Assembly (NCBI GenBank): GCA_016788945.1
Contig: JAEUSA010000404.1
Coordinates: 1 to 5,905 of the forward strand
Direction of reading: 5' to 3'
Source: Leptospiraceae bacterium
Lineage (GTDB): Bacteria; Spirochaetota; Leptospiria; Turneriellales; Turneriellaceae
DNA length: 5,905 nucleotides
Shown here: positions 1-5,215 of the stretch, in pieces
Numbering within the stretch: the stretch's first letter is position 1
How the letters are laid out: every line of letters starts with the position of its first letter
Notes under the pieces: model-generated
Seen by the model: the letters and a program-made list of their open reading frames with translations, nothing else
Told to the model about the DNA's origin: nothing
The model's database searches: none
Made by a program: the position numbers and the translations under genes

Positions 1-735
1 GTCGATGAACAGCGCGGGGCCAGGCTGCAGAATGACCGACGAATCGATTTCGACGAGCCGGTTATGTTTCAGTGCGTCTGTGGTTGTAAGTTCGTCGCGG
101 CTTCTCAGCCAGTCAAAGTCGACGGGTTTTCCGCACCATGAGCCGACGATAACTTCGGGTTTGCCGCGGGCAACCTCCGCGAGGGTGACAATACGTTCGC
201 CCGCCATCGCCCCTGACCGCCCGGCGAATATGTTTCGGCCTCCGCAGATTTCTATCAGTTCAGATACCCAGCCGATTGCACTGATGACGGGTTCGTCCCA
301 TTCCTGAAAGAACACACGTCTGTGGGGTTTACCCTTACGTTTTTTTTTGATTCGCTCCAGTTTCTGCCGCCACCGGCGTATCCATTTATCGCCAGCTGCA
401 CTCTTGCCGACGAGGGCGGCAATCATCTGCAGAGTGCGGAAAATTTCTTCAATACTGCGCTGGTTGGTTATCAGCACGTTTAATCCTTCTTTGATGAGCT
501 TTTGTGCCAGATCGGCCTGGATGTCAGAAAAACCGATCACGAGATCGGGTCTCAGTGAGCGAATCTTCTTTATATTGCCGGAGATAAAAGCGCTGACTTG
601 GGGATGCGCCTTTTTTGCCGCTGCGGGCCTGACGGTGTATGCGCTGATACCGGCAATGCGGCGCTGTTCACCCAGCAGGTAGAGCCACTCGCAGGTTTCT
701 TCGGTCAGGCAGACGATTTTTTCAGGACCCGCCAT
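1..735 (-). CDS. BtuF-like cobalamin/iron-chelate-binding-fold protein, no signal peptide (partial)
   Basis: My translation of the minus strand from ATG at 735-733 gives 245 codons with no stop before the window edge, so the C-terminus is missing. It reads as a class III periplasmic-binding fold of the BtuF/FhuD type. The N-terminal strand is KIVCLTEETCEWLYLLG (6-22), followed by the motif GISAYTVRP (29-37), the first-lobe motif LRPDLVIGFSDIQADL (61-76), a basic linker helix (about 115-140, KRIKKKRKGK-like), and the second lobe with FFQEWDEPV (142-150) and ELIEICGGRNIFA (159-171). Near the edge is ILQPGPALF (235-243), usually close to the end of this family, so little is probably lost. Classical BtuF delivers cobalamin to BtuCD in the periplasm, but this protein begins directly with the first strand and has no export signal. 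I infer a cytosolic binding or sensing role. Ligand unproven. It overlaps the upstream gene by 14 nt and has no Shine-Dalgarno, which suggests translational coupling. Confidence 0.85.
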   Translation of the reverse strand, partial: MAGPEKIVCLTEETCEWLYLLGEQRRIAGISAYTVRPAAAKKAHPQVSAFISGNIKKIRSLRPDLVIGFSDIQADLAQKLIKEGLNVLITNQRSIEEIFRTLQMIAALVGKSAAGDKWIRRWRQKLERIKKKRKGKPHRRVFFQEWDEPVISAIGWVSELIEICGGRNIFAGRSGAMAGERIVTLAEVARGKPEVIVGSWCGKPVDFDWLRSRDELTTTDALKHNRLVEIDSSVILQPGPALFID

Positions 736-2452
736 AGAGAATTTCGAGAGCCAGCGAACGCGCTTTGTCGAGGCGTTCTGTTTCGTCTTCAATACGCAGC
801 ACTTGCTTCACATATTGTTTCGCCGCTGTCGCGCTGAGTGCCTGCAGCATATTTTGGGCAATGGCGATGCGGTGGGTCGGAACAACAAAGTCGCGAAAGC
901 CGAGACCCGCCAGCCAGGCCACTGCCCAGGGTTCTCCGGCGATTTCGCCGCAGATGCTCAACGGTTTACGGCGACCGATCGCTAACAGTTCCCGCGCGAG
1001 CGCGGCAAAAGCATCGGAGAGCACTGCGCGGTGTATAGCATCGGTTTTTTCGCGTCGTTGTTGGGCGAGGGCGCTCAAAAGATCTGATGTACCGACGTAG
1101 AAGAAATCGGGCGACTGCGGCAACGTCAACCAGCGCCTAGCATTGAAAACGGCAGCCGTATTTTCTAGCATCGCACCGAGGCTGATGCGGATTTTTTTTC
1201 GTCCCGAATTGAGTTCGTCGACAAGTTGCCTGATCGCGACGAATTCGCGGGTCTCGCTGAGATACGGAATCAAAATGCTGATCGCGCGTTCGCTCTCTTG
1301 CGCTGCGCGCACGAGCGCGCCAAGCTGGCTTTCGAGCAAGCGGCGCTCGTGCAGTAAAAAACGTATGCCGCGCAGGTCGGGGTCATTCTTGATGGCTGCG
1401 TGGCTGAGAAAGTTTTTGTCTTCGGAGAAGTCAAACAGGCGAAAGACGATATCGAGTTCGCGCCGTTCGCTCAGCAGGTATTCATATTGTTTCTGCAGCT
1501 GCCGCGTCGAGGGCAGTTCATGCGCTTCGCTGACCTGGTATTCGGTGCGGTAGAGGCCGATACGCTGCTTGTCGCTGTAAGGCCGCGGCGTCTGTTTTAC
1601 TTCCGAAACAAAATGCAGCGTGCCCGACAGCGTAGCGCGTTCGCCCGACCGCATGCGCAGTGACATCGACCAGCGCGGAGTCGCGTCGAATGATGTCTGC
1701 ACAAACCGCGCCGTGCGCCGCGGGTTAAGCACAATATAGCCGATATCGGCGTCAAGCAGCACCGGAATAGGGCGGCGCATTCTGAAAAAACGCGCGTCGG
1801 ATACCGAAACGCAGGGGATACGCATGGCGCGCAGCATCACGAGCTCGTGTGCCGTCTCGCTGGTTTGCCCGATGACAATGCCCTGTACACCCGCCTGTTT
1901 CAGCGCGAGCACTTCACTGACGGTAAGTTTTTGTGCGGCGACGATACTTACACCGTCAGGCAGCCGTAGTTCTTGCTGCAGACCGAGAAAATAGAGAATG
2001 CGGCGCTTCATATCAGACATGTCTTTGAGAAAATGCCGGTTCTGCCCTTTGCCGTCGAGGCCGCGGCCGGGTTCGAAGCTGAACTGCCGTGACACCATAC
2101 TGATCACCGCCGCCAGCGATGCTGCCGCCGTCGCGCCGGTATTAAAGATGCGGTTCTTGATTTCGCCGAGAAAATAGGGGTCTTCGAGGGTCATCAGATG
2201 CGACTCGAGTACATCGATCGCATCGTCGATGGCGAGAATTTCACCCGGGTTCTGCTTACGGCGGTCGAGCATCATGCGTCGCTCGCCCGAGAGCTGTTGC
2301 TGCGCTGATTTAAGTGCTGTCTTAAACTGGCGGTATTCGGCGCGCGGGTTAACGGCGGATTTCTCCGGTGCAGCAAAACGCTCGCGCCTGTATTCCATCA
2401 TGACGCCGCGAACCCTGCCGGGGAAAACCGATTTTGCCCTGATATGCCTCAT
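722..2452 (-). CDS. ptsI: Enzyme I-type phosphoenolpyruvate-protein phosphotransferase, divergent
   Basis: This 576-residue protein matches full-length enzyme I (about 575 aa), which autophosphorylates from PEP and passes the phosphate to HPr in the cytoplasm. By eye against E. coli EI, the N-terminal SVFPG (8-12) corresponds to the usual SPG. The HPr-binding helical region contains ESHLMTLEDPYF (83-94). The phospho-His loop has His202 in TAH, matching His189 in TSH. The C-terminal TIM barrel has GLYRTE (Arg302), RLFDFSEDK (Arg338), LRGIR (Arg361), MLENTAA (Glu430), GTSDL (Asp457) and ICGE (Cys501, the general acid). Oddities are loss of the GGRTSH context around the His, Ser456 where Asn454 is usual, and ENTAA for ETPAA. 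An in-frame TAG three codons upstream fixes ATG 2452 as the earliest start; the downstream Met pair (18-19) would remove the SPG-like segment. There is no GAF domain, so it is not PtsP-like. HPr and EII are not in view, so a regulatory rather than sugar-import role is possible. Confidence 0.88.
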   Translation of the reverse strand: MRHIRAKSVFPGRVRGVMMEYRRERFAAPEKSAVNPRAEYRQFKTALKSAQQQLSGERRMMLDRRKQNPGEILAIDDAIDVLESHLMTLEDPYFLGEIKNRIFNTGATAAASLAAVISMVSRQFSFEPGRGLDGKGQNRHFLKDMSDMKRRILYFLGLQQELRLPDGVSIVAAQKLTVSEVLALKQAGVQGIVIGQTSETAHELVMLRAMRIPCVSVSDARFFRMRRPIPVLLDADIGYIVLNPRRTARFVQTSFDATPRWSMSLRMRSGERATLSGTLHFVSEVKQTPRPYSDKQRIGLYRTEYQVSEAHELPSTRQLQKQYEYLLSERRELDIVFRLFDFSEDKNFLSHAAIKNDPDLRGIRFLLHERRLLESQLGALVRAAQESERAISILIPYLSETREFVAIRQLVDELNSGRKKIRISLGAMLENTAAVFNARRWLTLPQSPDFFYVGTSDLLSALAQQRREKTDAIHRAVLSDAFAALARELLAIGRRKPLSICGEIAGEPWAVAWLAGLGFRDFVVPTHRIAIAQNMLQALSATAAKQYVKQVLRIEDETERLDKARSLALEILYGGS

Positions 2453-2470
2453 TGCCGGCTACTGCCGGCA
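2453..2470 (-). promoter_or_regulatory. Perfect 7-bp hairpin abutting the enzyme I start codon
   Basis: On the minus strand TGCCGGC, a 4-nt loop AGTA and GCCGGCA form a perfect, GC-rich 7-bp stem that ends at the base directly before ATG 2452. No Shine-Dalgarno is visible, and the stem occupies the place where one would lie. It could limit ribosome access or, as DNA, be a protein-binding palindrome. The structure is seen directly; the function is inferred. Confidence 0.5.
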
Positions 2471-2477
2471 CCGCTTT

Positions 2478-2483
2478 ATTTTA
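2478..2483 (-). promoter_or_regulatory. Candidate -10 box for the enzyme I / BtuF-like operon
   Basis: On the minus strand the AT-rich element CATAAAATAAAG contains TAAAAT (2478-2483), five of six matches to TATAAT, about 25 nt upstream of the enzyme I start. Transcription from here would begin near 2471, so the leader would be little more than the start-codon hairpin. No good -35 box lies 16-18 nt further upstream, so this is weak evidence. Confidence 0.25.
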
Positions 2484-2509
2484 TGCAGCACTGACAGCAA
2501 GAAAATCCT

Positions 2510-2537
2510 CAAACAAGAGACATATTGCGGCCGATAC
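2510..2537 (+). promoter_or_regulatory. Possible sigma-28 (FliA)-like promoter before the exported protein-fliM pair
   Basis: GCCGATAC at 2530-2537 matches seven of eight bases of the sigma-28 -10 consensus GCCGATAA. CAAA at 2510-2513 lies 16 nt upstream, where the TAAA of the -35 element is expected (consensus spacer about 15). The start point would fall at or next to ATG 2544, implying a leaderless mRNA, which agrees with the missing Shine-Dalgarno. Caution: the identical 8-mer occurs at 1556-1563 inside the enzyme I gene, so chance occurrence is plausible. Confidence 0.3.
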
Positions 2538-2543
2538 TGAACT

Positions 2544-3551
2544 ATGCCCCTGAAGGCGGTTCTAACGTTCGTAATGTGTTTTGGCGCGCTTTCGGCTGCG
2601 TCCTGGCGCAACCATAAAGTCGATCAGCACGGCAATGCGACCGAAAACTTCAGTTCGAGCGGGCTGAGGCTCTATATTTCATCGCAGAAGCTGCGCTTTG
2701 CGAAAAACGAAGACATTACCTTCAGCGTATCGCTCGTCAACGAAGGGGCGTATCCTATTACCATCTATCTGCATGAAAATCCGTTGAAGAATTTTACGAT
2801 TATTGCGCGTGACCTCGACGGCCGCTCGCTCAATGTAAAAGAAGAAATGTATTTCCGTGGACCCGAAGATTGGCGAGACCCGCACCATACACGCTATACC
2901 GGTGAGGCGTATCCGATGCGCAAGATGATTATCCACGCCGGTGAAAAATACGAAAAGCGCATTAGGCTCGCCGATTACGTCGAATGGGAAAGCTTCTCGG
3001 AAAAACTGAAGGATCTCAGAATCACCGCGCATTTTTACCCGAATCCATTGCAGGCCGAGCGCCTGTTTTTACCGTCGCAGACTTCGCTGCGCCTGATCTA
3101 TGACCAAAGCCGCGAGGTATTACCCGAGCGCGATAACGCAGGGGACGCATCGACAGAATTACCCGCAGTTTCTGCACGCGAGATCGTCTACCTGATGCTC
3201 TCCGCCGAATATACGAAGAACTGGTCACAGTATTTCAAATACGTTTCGCTCAAAGACATCATACGCGATTATCCGGAATTTTCGCGCCTGTATGCCGATG
3301 ATTCGAGCGAAAGCCGCGCTCAGGCACTTTCTGAATTCAGGAAATTTCTCGCCGGCCGTGGTTCGCACAAACTTATCCGGTTTCGCGTGCTGGGCGGCGA
3401 GAGCAAAGAAAGCGGAACCACCGCGCAGGTACGCGTGCGCGCGCGCCGGGACGTCGAGGGTTTTGAACGCGATTATCTGACGACTTATTATTTGACGAAA
3501 CGCGATGCCTTATGGCAAATTACCGGCGTGGAGTCGAGGCTGGCCAACTAG
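2544..3551 (+). CDS. Exported two-domain protein of unknown function
   Basis: I do not recognise a named family. Residues 1-19 look like a Sec signal peptide (MPLKAVL, a hydrophobic core, then ALSAA with likely cleavage near 18-19). The single Cys12 sits inside the hydrophobic core without a lipobox, so this is not an obvious lipoprotein, and the mature protein has no cysteine. Residues about 40-165 (LRLYISSQKLRFAKNEDITF, then SVSLVNEGAYPITIYL) are beta-rich and resemble Ig-like or BsuPI-type extracellular domains. Residues about 209-333 (EIVYLMLSAEYTKNW to LWQITGVESRL) look like an NTF2/DUF4878-type alpha+beta domain, in which the last strands commonly carry WxI. An in-frame TGA at 2538-2540 makes ATG 2544 the first ATG of the frame; no Shine-Dalgarno is present. 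fliM follows 18 nt later with no terminator between, so co-transcription is likely. A periplasmic or surface role is inferred; any flagellar link rests on position only. Confidence 0.8.
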   Translation: MPLKAVLTFVMCFGALSAASWRNHKVDQHGNATENFSSSGLRLYISSQKLRFAKNEDITFSVSLVNEGAYPITIYLHENPLKNFTIIARDLDGRSLNVKEEMYFRGPEDWRDPHHTRYTGEAYPMRKMIIHAGEKYEKRIRLADYVEWESFSEKLKDLRITAHFYPNPLQAERLFLPSQTSLRLIYDQSREVLPERDNAGDASTELPAVSAREIVYLMLSAEYTKNWSQYFKYVSLKDIIRDYPEFSRLYADDSSESRAQALSEFRKFLAGRGSHKLIRFRVLGGESKESGTTAQVRVRARRDVEGFERDYLTTYYLTKRDALWQITGVESRLAN

Positions 3552-3558
3552 CTACGGC

Positions 3559-3563
3559 AGGGA
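3559..3563 (+). promoter_or_regulatory. fliM ribosome binding site
   Basis: AGGGA lies 6 nt before the fliM ATG, within the 18-nt gap after the preceding stop codon. It supports the ATG at 3570 and independent initiation of fliM on a shared transcript. Confidence 0.6.
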
Positions 3564-3569
3564 AATCTC

Positions 3570-4598
3570 ATGACAGACATTCTCTCACAAGATGAAATAG
3601 ACCAGCTGCTCTCGGCGATCTCGTCGGGCGATGCGCAGACCGAAGATTTTTCGGCCACGCAGGCAGAGCAGAAAAAAGTCAAAATCTACGACTTCAAGCG
3701 TCCTGATAAATTCTCCAAAGACCAGATTCGTACGGTGCAGATGATGCACGAGACGTTTGCGCGCCTCACCACAACAGCACTATCGGCCAAGCTGCGTGCG
3801 ATGGTTTCGGTGCATGTGCAATCGGTGGATCAGCTTACGTATGAGGAATTCATCCGCTCAATACCGAACCCGACGACCCTATCCCTTATCAACATGGATC
3901 CTCTGAAAGGGTCGGCGATTCTCGAGGTCGACCCTTCGATCACGTTCACTATCATCGACCGCCTGTTCGGTGGTGCGGGCGAGCATGCAAAACTGACGCG
4001 CGAACTTACCGACATCGAGATGTCGGTTGTTGAAGGTATTATCGTTCATATTCTCGGTAACTTGCGTGAAGCTTGGTCGACGGTAATCGACCTTAGACCA
4101 CGCCTCGGTACAATTGAGACAAATCCGCAGTTTGCGCAGATCGTACCGCCCAACGAGATGGTGATGCTCATCACGCTCGAGACAAAAATCGGTGAGTCCG
4201 AAGGTATGATGAATCTGTGTATTCCTTATATCACGATCGAACCGATTATTCAGAAACTGTCAGCGCAGTACTGGTTCTCGTCGATTCGCCGCGGTGAAAG
4301 TGAAGTCAACCGCACGATGATTCAAAGCCGCCTCGATAACGTTCAGGTGCAGATATCTGTGGAGATCGGTACGGTAAATCTCGGCTTCAAGGATATTATG
4401 AATCTCAAGGTCGGCAATATTATCAAGATGCCGAAGACGACGCTCAAAGAAGAATTTACTTTCAAAGTCGAAGAACGGGCGAAGTTCAAGTGCCGCCCGG
4501 GCCGAATCGGCTCACGCCTTGCGGTACAAATCGGCGAACCGGTGATCGATATACCGGACGAACTGCTGATCGGCAACCGCAGCGAAGAAGAAGGTTAA
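3570..4598 (+). CDS. fliM: Flagellar motor switch protein FliM
   Basis: FliM forms the middle of the flagellar C-ring: it binds phosphorylated CheY, contacts FliG and assembles with FliN to set rotation direction. The 342-residue length is normal. The N-terminal CheY-P-binding peptide is LSQDEIDQLLSAI (5-17), followed by a variable linker (18-36) and the conserved entry KIYDFKRPDKFSKDQIRT (38-55). The middle CheC-like domain (about 55-235) contains IPNPTTLSLINMDPLKGSAI, the family signature IIDRLFGGAGE (128-138), LTDIEMSVVEGI (146-157) and NPQFAQIVPPNEMV (185-198). The C-terminal SpoA/FliN-like domain (about 250-332) ends with CRPGRIGSRLAVQIGEPV. All domains are intact. It follows an exported protein gene by 18 nt and ends in a strong terminator 10 nt after its stop. 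No other flagellar gene lies in the window, so fliM is outside a visible flagellar cluster. Confidence 0.98.
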   Translation: MTDILSQDEIDQLLSAISSGDAQTEDFSATQAEQKKVKIYDFKRPDKFSKDQIRTVQMMHETFARLTTTALSAKLRAMVSVHVQSVDQLTYEEFIRSIPNPTTLSLINMDPLKGSAILEVDPSITFTIIDRLFGGAGEHAKLTRELTDIEMSVVEGIIVHILGNLREAWSTVIDLRPRLGTIETNPQFAQIVPPNEMVMLITLETKIGESEGMMNLCIPYITIEPIIQKLSAQYWFSSIRRGESEVNRTMIQSRLDNVQVQISVEIGTVNLGFKDIMNLKVGNIIKMPKTTLKEEFTFKVEERAKFKCRPGRIGSRLAVQIGEPVIDIPDELLIGNRSEEEG

Positions 4599-4607
4599 AC
4601 CAGCCCA

Positions 4608-4649
4608 AGCATACTTTCAGGCGTAGCCTGAAAGTATGCTGGATTTTTT
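4608..4649 (+). terminator. Rho-independent terminator after fliM, between convergent genes
   Basis: A perfect 15-bp inverted repeat (4608-4622 with 4626-4640) closes a 3-nt loop GTA and is followed, after GGA, by six T residues (4644-4649). It starts 10 nt after the fliM stop. The T tract overlaps the stop codon of the convergent leftward gene (TAA at 4650-4648). On the minus strand the hairpin follows that stop by 7 nt but lacks a clear T run, so bidirectional use is possible but weaker. Confidence 0.92.
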
Positions 4650-4983
4650 ACTGGCGCGTCAGTTTTTCTTTGCCTTTGCCGCCGGGACCCCATCTGCCTT
4701 TCAGTTCTGAGCCGTCAGCGTTAACTTTGTAGACGACGGGTTCAGGTGCACCCCAGTCGACCGTCAGAGTGTCGCCAGAGAGAGTACCTGTTCCTTGGTA
4801 CGAATCAGACCCAATGGTCCAGATGAAAGTATAGCCCGAGCTGGCATCGCCTGAAATGACGACGGTACCTTCATAACGGCCCCCGTTCGGGTTTTTACCT
4901 TCGCAGTGGTATGTGCCGCCCACACCGTTCGCATATACGGTTCCGAGCAGGGCAATGATCGCAACGATCAGGAATTTTTTCAT
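4648..4983 (-). CDS. Small secreted beta-rich protein of unknown function
   Basis: This 111-residue protein has a textbook signal peptide, MKKFLIVAIIALLGTVYA, with likely cleavage after Ala18, leaving about 93 residues. The mature part is rich in Gly, Thr and aromatic residues and looks like a meander of short beta strands. Two segments echo each other: RYEGTVVISGD with FIWTIG (36-58), and SYQGTGTLSGD with TVDWG (61-78), followed by a third DGSELKGRWG (90-99). The pattern Y-x-G-T-x-x-x-SGD-x-W suggests duplicated beta hairpins, as in small beta-barrel or lipocalin-like folds. Cys27 is the only mature cysteine, so there is no internal disulfide. I recall similar short secreted proteins in other bacteria but cannot name the function. 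A perfect AGGAGG 7 nt upstream and a consensus -35 suggest strong expression. Stand-alone gene, convergent with fliM. Confidence 0.88.
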   Translation of the reverse strand: MKKFLIVAIIALLGTVYANGVGGTYHCEGKNPNGGRYEGTVVISGDASSGYTFIWTIGSDSYQGTGTLSGDTLTVDWGAPEPVVYKVNADGSELKGRWGPGGKGKEKLTRQ

Positions 4984-4990
4984 GAATTAT

Positions 4991-4996
4991 CCTCCT
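4991..4996 (-). promoter_or_regulatory. Consensus Shine-Dalgarno of the small secreted protein gene
   Basis: Minus-strand AGGAGG lies 7 nt before ATG 4983. It is the strongest ribosome binding site in the window and confirms the start codon. Confidence 0.9.
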
Positions 4997-4997
4997 A

Positions 4998-5030
4998 AAG
5001 GGTGTTACTTTGCAGTCTCGAAACACCCTT
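4998..5030 (-). promoter_or_regulatory. Leader hairpin just upstream of the Shine-Dalgarno
   Basis: AACACCCTT (5022-5030) and AAGGGTGTT (4998-5006) on the plus strand are perfect 9-bp inverted arms around a 15-nt loop. In the leftward mRNA the 3' arm ends one base before AGGAGG, leaving it exposed. With the promoter proposed just upstream, the 5' arm would lie at or near the mRNA 5' end. Possible roles are mRNA stabilisation, translational control, or a DNA operator. No T tract follows, so it is not a terminator. Confidence 0.55.
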
Positions 5031-5034
5031 CAGT

Positions 5035-5064
5035 GTATGATTACCCTCCCGCGTGCTGTGTCAA
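5035..5064 (-). promoter_or_regulatory. Promoter of the small secreted protein gene
   Basis: A perfect -35 hexamer TTGACA (5059-5064, minus strand) is followed after 18 nt by TCATAC (5035-5040), or after 17 nt by ATCATA, as a weak -10. The start would be near 5028-5030, giving a leader of about 45 nt that begins with the hairpin. The -35 is strong; the exact -10 is uncertain. Confidence 0.5.
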
Positions 5065-5101
5065 TCTCATCTCAAATTCAGCGTTAGGGTGGAGTGTTTT
5101 G

Positions 5102-5117
5102 TGTGCTAAGCTGCACA
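5102..5117 (+). repeat. Short inverted repeat in the spacer before miaB
   Basis: TGTGC and GCACA form 5-bp arms around the 6-nt centre TAAGCT. It lies between the divergent promoter region and miaB and could be a small operator, but a repeat this short may be chance. I do not recognise a regulator for it. Confidence 0.2.
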
Positions 5118-5166
5118 GTCAAAGTTGGTGATTTAACCCCTTAAGACCGCGCGCCCTGATTCAAAA

Positions 5167-5171
5167 AGGAG
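5167..5171 (+). promoter_or_regulatory. Shine-Dalgarno of the mini-ORF before miaB
   Basis: AGGAG, preceded by an A run, lies 8 nt before GTG 5180 and 36 nt before the miaB GTG. Its spacing fits the mini-ORF, not miaB. Confidence 0.5.
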
Positions 5172-5179
5172 TTTCCGGC

Positions 5180-5215
5180 GTGATTCGCGCTTTAGTCCTT
5201 AAACTGCGTGAGTAA
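5180..5215 (+). CDS. Possible 11-codon leader ORF overlapping the miaB start
   Basis: GTG 5180 opens a frame of 11 codons, V/M-IRALVLKLRE, ending in TAA at 5213-5215. It has a well-placed AGGAG, whereas the miaB GTG at 5208 has no Shine-Dalgarno of its own and lies inside this ORF, in another frame, with an 8-nt overlap. Ribosomes finishing the mini-ORF could restart at miaB by translational coupling. The peptide is short, basic and aliphatic and may have no function. It contains one TTA codon, which is read by a tRNA class that MiaB modifies. A frameshift or sequence error joining it to miaB is an alternative. Speculative. Confidence 0.35.
   Translation: MIRALVLKLRE

Noticed and set aside
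1556..1563. A sigma-28-like -10 8-mer GCCGATAC.
   Set aside because: It lies inside the enzyme I gene, encoding part of the QRIGLYR segment on the other strand, with no plus-strand gene downstream; it is kept as a reminder that this 8-mer occurs by chance.
1139..1663. Long plus-strand open frames opposite the enzyme I gene.
   Set aside because: They are antisense shadows: low-complexity Ser/Arg-rich translations without recognisable motifs, while the minus strand encodes clear enzyme I motifs.
1740..1752. The palindrome GCCGATATCGGC as a possible operator.
   Set aside because: It sits within conserved enzyme I coding sequence (the DADIGYI segment) with no promoter or start nearby.
3429..3446. 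An 18-bp run of alternating purine and pyrimidine (GC-rich), of the Z-DNA-prone type.
   Set aside because: It is fully explained by the coding sequence of a Val/Arg/Ala-rich strand in the exported protein.
4913..5131. A 72-codon plus-strand frame spanning the start of the small secreted protein gene and the spacer.
   Set aside because: It lacks a Shine-Dalgarno and family-like sequence and is antisense to the signal peptide, the ribosome binding site and the promoter of the leftward gene.
4984..5207. A tRNA, small RNA or riboswitch in the spacer before miaB.
   Set aside because: I found no cloverleaf, no T-arm-like GTTC block and no recognisable riboswitch core; only the hairpin, promoter and mini-ORF elements described are supported.
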